NCBI GenBank assembly: GCA_008704415.1
Contig: VXIS01000098.1
Span: forward strand, 1 to 64,000
Origin: Sphaerosporella brunnea
Taxonomy: Eukaryota; Ascomycota; Pezizomycetes; Pezizales; Pyronemataceae
DNA length: 64,000 nt
Direction: 5' to 3'
A program made the translations under genes and the position numbers. The notes below the pieces were generated by a model. The model was not told where the DNA came from. It made no database searches and saw only the letters and a program-made list of their open reading frames with translations. Below, piece after piece: positions 34,121-42,104 of this stretch. Positions within the stretch are counted from its first letter, which is position 1. Each line of letters opens with the position of its first letter.

Positions 34121-35780
34121 GTTTGATTTTGACGAGCGTGTTCGGAGACTTGACGCGGGGTTAATGTTTTGTTTTTTGGAGCGGGGCGAGTGGGGGGTAA
34201 ACTTTCTAACAGCCGTGCCAAGGTTACCAAACTGCGGAACCAATGAAATGAGCGCACAGTAACTGCAACCTTCATTGATCATGGCAATGCACTCGCTCGC
34301 TTTGACAGCAGGTTCCTATTCTCAAGCTAGATCTCGAGATCGTTTCTTCGAACATCATCGCCCTCTGCTTGTCTGCTGGAATTTGAAGATAATTAACGGC
34401 GATGGCTATCAGAATCGATGCGTGAGAGAGTAAAGGTGCCGTCTTTCCTTGTTTTGAAGGAAGCGGTTATCATAGCGTCATCCATGCAAGCAGCAGAGGG
34501 AAATGCCGCCACTTCCAAAGGATACATAACTCTTTGGGGAGAGTGGGGGGCACCTGTCCAGCCGGTCGAGGTTACAATGCTTGACATAGGTAGTCCTACA
34601 TAAGTACATAGTGGCTGACGGTACCGCAAGAGATGCAATGAAAATCTTTCCCTATATGCGTATATGCGGGATTCTCAATGGCGTTAAGACCACTTGCGTG
34701 ACGTGTGCCATCCATCCAGCCAGTCGCGGAGAAATGAAAAGCCTTTAAGAATTGCATACAATTCCATGCATGCCTACTTAGTACATATATGTAGCTATAG
34801 GAGGTAGGTAGGTGTTTTTCCTTGTTGTAGAGATATCTGATTATGGTGGTCACGATACGTAATTAAAATGAGACTGTATGTAGTTCATGGAACTGTATAC
34901 GTGTGGTTACCCCCGAAGAGGCGGTCCGGCGAAATGCGTGATGATCGAAGTTTGTTATTTTTCCCCTCCTTTCCTTCCAATGCCGATCACAATGTTGCCA
35001 GCGGCGGTTCGCGGCGGCGCTGCCCGAAGCGTTTTGCAAATTTGGGGGGTGTTGAGCCTGCTCATTTGATACATCGGAAATTGGGAAAGATATGCACTGT
35101 GATGTAGGTTGACGAATGATACTTCATGCTTCTTCATAACTCGAACACACGACCACGGCCTTGATCAGCGCATTCCTCCTGCTAAGCTATATTACCGGCC
35201 AGAAGAGCGGGTTTGAGAAGATTGAGAAGGTATGCTGCTATTTCTCATGCTGGAATGGCAATTCAGAATGCGAGAATCCCCCTTCCTCCAATATCCCGGT
35301 GTACATACCCTGCAGGCCCTCGGGCCCAGCTGAATAGGTACATATCAATTGATTCTGAGTGATCGACAGGACTACAGTAACTCAGCCGGTGACGCCTGTA
35401 CTCTCTACTCAAAGATTTTGTGCGGGGTCACAGGACATCACTGTCAGTAATCAAGACCACAAGGCGGTAAAGCTCTGCATACGTCTACTTGCCTCTCGAT
35501 ATCCTCAAAGTCGGACCTCATTAGGAAATGCACTCGAATCGGGGGCACAACAAGGTTGTTCCATTGGCCAGGCGCTCCTGTTAGCTTCCAACTCGCTTTT
35601 TGCTTTCAACTCGAGAAAAGCGAGTTGGGAGAGAAAGCGCGCAGGGATCATTAGCAAGATGGGCAATGATAATCCGGAAAGAATCGTGGTGTGGTGGGCA
35701 TTTTGGTAAGGCGTAGTGTCGAGAGCGCGAACGTTCCGACTCGGGATGCAAAAAAAAAACACATCCGTCACTCGGTACTA
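34121..35780. other. Intergenic, start of the repeat-rich island
   Basis: No supported coding frame. It contains short GTAGGTAG repeats near 34800, one tRNA-like sequence (35130-35200), and a small inverted repeat of CAACTCGCTTTT type near 35588-35625. It ends at the DNA transposon remnant. Confidence 0.4.
35130..35200 (-). other. tRNA-like sequence (pseudo-tRNA or SINE head)
   Basis: On the minus strand there is a perfect A-box match, TAGCTTAGCAGG (35189-35178), and, about 30 bases on, a B-box-like GTGTTCGAGTT (35148-35138). The anticodon and acceptor stems do not pair convincingly, so a functional tRNA is unlikely. It may be a decayed tRNA or the promoter part of a SINE. Confidence 0.35.
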
Positions 35781-36617
35781 TGGTGCCGGCAGCCTTAAAC
35801 CGTGACCAAGCAGGGGGGGGTTTTGAAACACCTGTTACCCGGCTGCAATCGAGCGAGTGATTGTCAATGAGCACCCGCCTCGCCATATAGGCACGCCTCA
35901 ATACTTAAAAAATCCACTGGCAACACTACTCCTCGCTGAAAAACCTGAAGTCGCGTTCTAGAGATGGCGAGACCTCACACGCAAACCCCGTGCACAATTA
36001 CCTTATGAAGGAGAAGAAGGCACGCTGAGGGCTGGGGCGACGGTCGATGAAGAACCTGTAGCAATAACAGAGACAACATTCCAAAGGAGTTCAATGTCGT
36101 AAGGGAGCTGGCAATCTGGACCCAGCCTGTTTGAAACAATGCGATTGCTGCGCCAGAGGTGTGATTGCTCAAGAGCAGGACTTCAAACAAAAGACCCAGC
36201 CTGAAGAGGAGATCCTAAAGCGTGGCCACATTTGCATCTTCTTACCCAGATTTTACCCTCAAAATAACCCCATTGAGTACCACTGGGGGCAACAAAGGTG
36301 TTCCCAAGGAAGAAATGTGGGTATACCCTGAGTGTGCCTCGCGAAACAGCAGTTCCTCAGGGTTTGAAGGCTGTGCCTCCTGACCAAATACTACGCTACT
36401 TTGAAAAGCTCGAGCGTATTCTGGAAGCCTACCCTGCTGGCGATGTTTATGGAACCTAGCAATTTACCGACAAGGTGTTATCGCCTTAAATACCAGCATT
36501 CAGGGCCGTTAATTGTGACGCGAGGCATCAGAGAATATCACTCGCTCGATTGCAGCCGGGTAACCGGTGTTTCAAAACCCCCCCCTGCTTGGTCACGGTT
36601 TAAGGCTGCCGGCACCA
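35781..36617. mobile_element. Degenerate TA-flanked DNA transposon with DDE transposase relics
   Basis: Terminal inverted repeats of about 90 bp begin TGGTGCCGGCAGCCTTAAAC and are mirrored at the right end. TA is present at both borders (35779-35780, 36618-36619). Internally, on the plus strand, fragments of a DDE-superfamily transposase can be read in shifting frames. CIFLPRFYPQNNPIEYHWGQ resembles the PxxxPxLNPIE region before the last catalytic acid. Further on, PQGLKAVPPDQILRYFEKLE, then RILEAYPAGD, resembles the C-terminal helices of such transposases. Frameshifts and stops make it inactive, and its 837 bp are too short for a complete element, so it is an internally deleted, decayed copy. 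Confidence 0.75.
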
Positions 36618-36984
36618 TACCATTCTACAAAATGCATCAACTGGGTCGCTCAAAGTTACAAAGCGAGTTGGCCTTTCTCATTGGCCACGACTGCACCTTG
36701 CCAATGGGGATAAATTGATACTGGACAAATCCTGGAGGAACCACGCGATTGAGGAATTGCAGTATTGTATGAAACTCCCACGTTAACTCAGTAAAATTGG
36801 GAATTGTTGAAAACAACATTGGAGAATTGATTCTGTATACCGGTTGATGGGAGCGCGACATTTCTTTAATCGTGGTATATATTCGGTGGTGACGTGCTGA
36901 TGTCGTAACTCGGGATTTCCCAGAATACTGAATGCAGCGTTCTTTGCAACGGGTATTGTACTTCTGGAGAAACCCCAGAGGAAT

Positions 36985-37350
36985 ACCGTAGAATCCCGGT
37001 AATAACGAAATTTCACAGACCCCGAAGTATACTGACACGTGCCGTTCAGCGGGCAGTGAAGCTGGGTGGGAAGTGTTTCGACGCGAGCTGGAGTGCAAAG
37101 AGGCGACGTGAAAAGTCAACGCTGGATACAAGGTGGAGACGGGGAAGAGCAAGCGCTCAGGCTGTCGCCGCGGTCTCCATCTCCCCGCTCTGTTTAAGCT
37201 TTTACTGACCACTACCGGTCGAGCACTGTCCAAGCACGTCGCTTCCAACCGCCTCACACAGCTTCACTGCCCGCTGAACGGTACGTGTCAGTATACTTCG
37301 GGGTCTGTGAAATTTCGTTATTACTGGGATAATGCGGTGCTACACATCTA
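36985..37350. mobile_element. Inverted-repeat element (~365 bp)
   Basis: Arms of about 90 bp pair across the element. The left arm contains GGTAATAACGAAATTTCACA, then GACCCCGAAGTATACTGACA, and the right arm contains their reverse complements. CCGTTCAGCGGGCAGTGAAGC lies inside both arms. The outermost bases (CCGTAGAATCCC against CCGCATTATCCC) are more diverged, so the exact borders and target duplication are uncertain. It is GC-rich in the centre and has no coding frame. Confidence 0.7.
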
Positions 37351-37404
37351 GTGGTGTTTTAAGCGAGAAAAAAATACCAAAAGCAAGCCGAATTGTAAAT
37401 TTAA

Positions 37405-37485
37405 AACTTGTAACCGACTGGAATTTGAATCCATGAAGTTGCCGTAAACCAAGGGTTCTTACCAACTATGCTATCAAAAAATTGT
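37405..37485 (-). other. tRNA-like sequence (SINE head or pseudo-tRNA)
   Basis: The minus strand shows an A box TAGCATAGTTGG (37473-37462) and a B box GGATTCAAATTCC (37432-37420), both matching the internal RNA polymerase III promoter consensus, at tRNA-like spacing. The anticodon stem is only weakly paired. It may be a tRNA-derived SINE, a decayed tRNA, or a diverged tRNA gene. Confidence 0.45.
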
Positions 37486-37704
37486 TAAAACCAAAAGCAA
37501 GTTGTATACTTTGAGCACAGCTTAAATTCAAGTCTCGGGGTTACCACCAGAACAATACCGTGTTCTTATCAACACAGATCTTTTCAAAAAGCAGAATTTT
37601 TGGAAACCTGCCTTTTCACACACACAGCAAAGGCTCAATTTTTTATTTTTTTTAACGAGCGGTATTTATACTGCATTTTAAGCAAGCGGTAAAAAAGGTA
37701 AATA

Positions 37705-38549
37705 CCGTATTTTTTTGGAGCGAAAGGCTGGCTTTTCGGTAGGGCGCACCATAAAATAAAAATTACACTACAACCCTAACCCAGGCCGCCTCTGGACCCG
37801 CTCCTCCCACAGCGCCCATCAGCCTTCAAATCAAATAGCTCGTGCTCGTCCCTCCTTTGCGCAATTTCATTGGGATCAGCCTTTTCCTTCAAAATCCCAA
37901 GCAGTGCAAGCCAATTATCTCGTCCAGAACTCCTTTTTTTCCCTGGGCCAGCAGCTCCCGGTTCCAAATTGCAATTCAATCCACCACTGCCGATTTCAAC
38001 AGGGAGATTATTCAGATCTCTTATTTGAGCAGATCATCCTCTGAGCCGTTGGGATCCAAAGAGATACCTGTTTTCTTGGACAGTAACCGGCTCCCTCCCG
38101 GGGAAGCCACTCTTCGAGCCAGCATCGATTCGTTCTAGAAAATCCGCGAAATCCTTCCCTTCCTCCCTCTCGCCGCCCCCCTTACTCCCAGCCTCGCTCT
38201 CTCTCCCTCCCCCTCCACCTCACTCTTCCCTTCCTCTTCAAGCTCCTTCGCTGTTGCCTTCGCACTCGCCTTCTCCCTCCCCAAATCACCGTGCTAGTGC
38301 ACGATCTTCTTGCTCCAAGGAATTGTCGAGGTGCCTGGCAGCTGCTGTCATGATGATCAGCGGTGTATCCTGCCTAAGGAGAACTTGATGGTACCGGCTT
38401 TTGTTAAAAATGTCGAGGCGGTTACGGTGATGTGAGTGGTGCTGGGGTGAATGACTCACTGTGTATCACTCAAACATAACCCCCTAACCCTCCGCTGCCA
38501 AAATTTCATTCCGCCCAAGGCGCAGCGCCTTTCGCTTCAAAAAATACGG
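37705..38549. mobile_element. TA-flanked inverted-repeat transposon remnant (845 bp)
   Basis: The left end CCGTATTTTTTTGGAGCGAA and right end (reverse complement CCGTATTTTTTGAAGCGAAA) match, and both are bordered by TA (37703-37704, 38550-38551). The repeat continues in degenerate form for about 80 bp up to a CCCTAACC motif on each side. Protein-like fragments occur inside, for example KKTGISLDPNGSEDDLLK and NCNLEPGAAGPGKKRSSGRD on the minus strand, but none was recognised and no long frame survives. Confidence 0.7.
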
Positions 38550-38909
38550 TACCTATTCTCACTGTTCTGATAAACCTGCAGTGTTTACCGAACTCCAGGG
38601 TTTGGAGAAATCTTTATAGCGGTATCAAAAGTTATCATTTATATCCCGCAGTACAACTGGATTTTTGGACCTGCAGTATATTTCCGGTATAGATTTTCCC
38701 CGGTTGTTCAGTACTGTATGTTATATCGGGGTGTGGAGGATTCGGGTAATTTTTTTTTTTTGTGGCCCGTGCGGATCAAGACTGGAAGGTACCGGTGTCA
38801 ACATAAGCGGGGTGTGACTCGGTGATTCTGGAAGCGGAACTGCAACATTTGGCCATGGCTAGAAGGCGGAAGCATGTGGAAAAAAGGTAGATGTGTGGTA
38901 TGGTCAATA

Positions 38910-39242
38910 GGGAGGTTTTGCGACTTCCTTAAATCTACCTTTCTTGCTATTTTAGCGCGTGGCCTGTAGCAAGGAAAGTGTTTGGGTGACCACTCGCAAA
39001 AAAGAGGTTCTGCGACTTCCTTACCTTTTTTGGGGTCAACAAAGTTAAGGAAGTGTAAACAAAGGACCCTAAGAAAGGTTCTACCGTAAGAAGCCTTCTT
39101 AGGGCATCAGCTAATGTCTCTGCCAAGATATTCTTCAATGCCACTGTGCGCTATACCAAAATCTGCATAGTGGGTTGATAATCCCTGCCATTGCTCTGGA
39201 AACAGCAAGGAAGGTAGATTTAAGGAAGTCGCAAAACCTCCC
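38910..39242. mobile_element. TA-flanked MITE with perfect ~40-bp terminal inverted repeats
   Basis: A 333-bp element. The left end begins GGGAGGTTTTGCGACTTCCT and continues TAAATCTACCTT; the right end is the reverse complement without visible mismatches over about 35 bp. TA occurs at both borders (38908-38909, 39243-39244). A similar motif, GAGGTTCTGCGACTTCCTTA, is also found inside at about 39006, so the element may contain a nested or partially duplicated end. A minus-strand frame of 65 codons is not recognisable. Confidence 0.85.
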
Positions 39243-39481
39243 TAATTTGAGTTGATGCATACTTCTTATCTATGACGGGCCCGGAGAGCATGGCCTCATA
39301 CTATACTCAACGCTTGGGGTATCGTCCAATAAGCCTAAGGTACAAAAGCATGATTATGGCGTCTCTCTCCTCGTGGAGCCGTCCTGAAAAAGTTTCGGTC
39401 CCATCAGCGACTCCCTAGCCAGAATGTGTCAGGCCCAGCGTTAACCTTAATCTCGAGTGATATCCTATGTCACTGCATCAA

Positions 39482-39552
39482 TTTTGGCCGACGCCAAGCC
39501 AACATCAAGTATAAAAGGCTTGCTCCTCGCCCCATTCCTCCTTTTCTTCTTC
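39482..39552 (+). promoter_or_regulatory. U1 copy 4 promoter
   Basis: Contains TTTTGGCCGACGCCAAGCC, then AAGTATAAAAGG (TATA at 39510-39516, about 40 bp upstream of the RNA) and a pyrimidine tract. It is nearly identical to the promoter of copy 3. Confidence 0.65.
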
Positions 39553-39742
39553 ATAATTACCTTGATGCGACTCGGTGGCTCACCAAGCACCGAGATCCGG
39601 AGAAACAGCCTTCATTGCACAGCGAAGGCTTGGGTTCTCTGCGAAAGGCCTTCGGGTCGTTCGGCGTCGCAATTTTTGATTTTCTTCTACTCGCTTGGTT
39701 TTCGTTGATGCCCTGGGCAATGCCGAGGCGTTGATGAAAACT
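39553..39742 (+). ncRNA. U1 snRNA, copy 4 (class B) with variant 5' end
   Basis: Same class B body as copy 3: SL I CTCGGTG/CACCGAG with loop GCTCACCAAG, SL II loop ATTGCACAGC, SL III with a TTCG loop, and the Sm site AATTTTTG. The 5' end reads ATAATTACC instead of ATACTTACC: U1 position 4, which pairs with G at +5 of introns, is A instead of C. SL IV (39698-39741) has its own sequence, GTTTTCGTTGATGCC against GGCGTTGATGAAAAC, yet pairs completely if G-U pairs are allowed. So it is either a functional variant U1 or a recently mutated copy. Confidence 0.85.
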
Positions 39743-39790
39743 GTGATGGAGAGGCCAGCTGATGAAGCGCCGTCGCATACTTGCGCGGCC

Positions 39791-40068
39791 GGAAAATCCA
39801 CGGATCATTTGACTTCAGGGTTAGGTTTTCCTGAGCACCCTGAACGTCAGCCAGTAGGGAATGGCTGTGAAGATTCGGTACTAAGGCAATGTGGCTAAGT
39901 GACTTTGCCATGAGGCTGAGTGACTTCTCCACAGAGCGCAGTGACTTTGCCACATTGCCTTAGTACCGAAGCTCTATGGTATGACATTGATCCTAACAGG
40001 ACTGACGATGCAGGGGAACAGGTTGCTTCGGAAAACCTAACCCTGAAGCCACATGATCTGTGGATTTC
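39791..40068. repeat. Nested palindrome between two U1 genes, with inner TA-flanked hairpin
   Basis: The outer arms GGAAAATCCACGGATCAT..TTCAGGGTTAGGTTTTCC (39791-39834) and their reverse complement (40024-40068) enclose an inner hairpin at 39881-39963. The inner hairpin ends are CTAAGGCAATGTGGC and its complement, bordered by TA. Just to the right (about 40068-40110) is an inverted fragment of the class A U1 promoter (GTCGTTTGAGGCTTGGCG). This looks like debris of an inverted duplication into which a small MITE inserted. Confidence 0.6.
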
Positions 40069-40204
40069 TGGCCTCGGGAGTCGTTTGAGGCTTGGCGTAA
40101 CTCACTGGATATACTTGTCGACCTTTCGGAAAATCACATTCATTTCTTTTGACAAGCAGATTAGGAGTGATCGAAAGTTTGGAATTTTGGCTGTTCTGCC
40201 AAGC

Positions 40205-40317
40205 CAGAAACAACTATATCTGTGATCGATTTTCGAGTGACATTCAGTGAGTCGCGCCAAGCCTCAAACGACTATATAAACCCGCCCTTCTCCCTCTTCC
40301 CTCCTTTTCCTTTCCTC
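40205..40317 (+). promoter_or_regulatory. U1 copy 5 promoter
   Basis: Contains GTGATCGATTTTCGAGTGAC, then GAGTCGCGCCAAGCC, then ACTATATAAACCCGCC (about 45 bp upstream of the RNA) and a CT-rich tract. The mirror-image promoter of copy 6 (41013-41115) is practically identical, so the two copies share a recent duplication. Confidence 0.65.
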
Positions 40318-40496
40318 ATACTTACCTTGATGCGACTTGGTAGCTCCCAAATTACCAAGCTCTGGAGATGCCACTCTCATTGCACATAGAGAGCCGGTGT
40401 GTCTACGAAGGGTCTTAGGATCTTTCGGCGTCGCAATTTTTGATTTGTTCTTTACTTTCATTGATGTTTGGACGATGTCGAGATCTCAACGGAAGC
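40318..40496 (+). ncRNA. U1 spliceosomal snRNA, copy 5 (class A)
   Basis: Intact ATACTTACC 5' end, SL I CTTGGTA/TACCAAG, SL II loop ATTGCACATA, SL III, and Sm site AATTTTTG. SL II differs from copies 1 and 2 by one base just after its right arm (GAGAGCCGG for GAGAGACGG). SL IV (40455-40495, CTTTCATTGATG.. against ..TCAACGGAAG) is the least well paired of the six but is still recognisable. Confidence 0.85.
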
Positions 40497-40837
40497 ACAC
40501 GAGTTGACGAGGAGTTGTCTCCGGACGCTTGCTCCAGCAAACCTGGATAAACGGCAGGAAGCATACCCAAGGTAGCCATTTTCTACGCCGCGAACACTCT
40601 TTCAAGTAGCGCTGCCCCGTTAAAGATGCGGCACCAATGGAGCGGCAGATCTCAAAGCTCGCGATTCAAGTCCTTTGTCGCAGGTCTTTCGCAGGGGGAG
40701 GGCTGAAGTTTCAGCCGATCCTCCACCCCTCCCTCCCTTGACATATGTGGAATTTCTGGAGTACGTGATTGCTACTGCGGCCGCCGAGGATGAGCTTACG
40801 TCCCCAGTCCCACCGATCCCCATAAGCCTGCTGATTT

Positions 40838-41012
40838 CACTTCCTTCAATGTTTTGACTCTGTCTAAACACCAATGAAAAAGAAAATCAAAAATTGCGAC
40901 GCCGAAAGATCCTAAGACCCTTCGTAGACACACCGGCTCTCTATGTGCAATGAGAGTGGCATCTCCAGAGCTTGGTAATTTGGGAGCTACCAAGTCGCAT
41001 CAAGGTAAGTAT
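40838..41012 (-). ncRNA. U1 spliceosomal snRNA, copy 6 (class A)
   Basis: Minus-strand mirror of copy 5, tail to tail with it, separated by about 340 bp. The 5' end is ATACTTACC at 41012, and SL I, the SL II loop ATTGCACATA, SL III and the Sm site are intact. SL IV (40880-40840) is TTTTCATTGGTGTTT against AAACATTGAAGGAAG, paired with several G-U wobbles and one mismatch. The 5' half and promoter match copy 5 nearly base for base, while the 3' hairpin does not. Confidence 0.87.
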
Positions 41013-41115
41013 GAGGAAAGGAAAAGGAGGGAAGAGGGAGAAGGGCGGGTTTATATAGTCGTTTGAGGCTTGGCGCGACTCACTGAATGTCACTCGAAAA
41101 TCGATCACATTCCAG
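41013..41115 (-). promoter_or_regulatory. U1 copy 6 promoter
   Basis: Read on the minus strand it is the same as the copy 5 promoter: GATTTTCGAGTGACATTCAG, GCGCCAAGCC, then ACTATATAAACCCGCC. Farther upstream (to about 41205) more diverged similarity to the copy 5 upstream region continues, including AATTTTGGCCGCTCTGC. Confidence 0.65.
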
Positions 41116-42104
41116 GAAACAATGTTAATCAAGCCACTTTTCTCGACAAGAAGCTTTAGATCGCGGAAGGAGTGATCGAAATTTTGAAATTTTGGCCGCT
41201 CTGCAAAACCTGCAAGGATACTTTCTCCCATTTCCCTGCGTGTGTGGAATCATGTTTAATGTCCGCATGCAGCCTACCTCGACAATGGCAGACCACCTTC
41301 TCGTCCTGTCCACCGCCTTATTGGAATTTCCTCAGGCGTTAACTGCGGCCACCCACTCCCCCCACTCCCCCGCCCCTCCGCCTGGAGCAAACAGTGACAA
41401 ACAAAAAGAAAGTAACGAACAAGGGACAAAGAATGACCCCCCTTCACACGCGAAGCCTGCTGCTTCCCCTTCCCCTCCCCCTTCTCCCCCTCCTTCTCCC
41501 TCTTCCAACAGATGCATGGCCTGCGTGCCGTATGCGGCCTGGTGTAGACAAGTCAGCGCCCGCGCCGATGTGGATGTTGACGCTAACACCCCCTCCTCGC
41601 GCGACCTGAGCCCAGGTCGGCACGCCTGCCCGAGGACCCTCGCTCTCCTCCCGGCTACCTTTCCGGATCCGTTTCTTCCGTTCCATCTTCTTTCTCCCAT
41701 TTCCCTCCTTTAATTACAGTGACGTGAACTCTTGCGGAGCTGTCAACTAATTGTGGAGTTCGAAGCTGAGATAATTGTAGTTATAAGCAGCTCGGGCCGC
41801 CAATCGTAGGGCTGGCTGAACTTTTCACCCAAGATTCTGGACCTGTGGCTTGCGAAGCCGCCGGTGGCATCCGGTGAGGTTATCACTCGCAGCGCCAATG
41901 CCCGCTGCAATGACTAACGCATCGTCAACACCTATTGTGGCATGCCGGTAGATCAACGGGCAACGGGATACAAGCCTGCTCATGGCCAGTATATCTCCTT
42001 TACTCCTCCGGAACACTTAATTCTTTGAGGATTGTGCCCGATATCCTTGCCCCTCGACAAGTCGATCCCCGTAGATCCCTTCTCTCCAGTGGCTTCAGAA
42101 AGCC
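41116..42104. other. Intergenic between U1 copy 6 and a pseudogene
   Basis: Contains the distal upstream region of U1 copy 6 and a C-rich tract with CCTTCCCC repeats at about 41463-41510. No gene is supported. Confidence 0.35.

Noticed and set aside
37760..37785. CCCTAACCC motif as interstitial telomere repeat
   Set aside because: Only one and a half units; part of the degenerate terminal repeat of the 37.7-38.5 kb element.
39426..39808. Overlapping open frames around U1 copy 4
   Set aside because: The frames coincide with the U1 RNA body and promoter, and the same peptides reappear at copy 3 only because the RNA is conserved.
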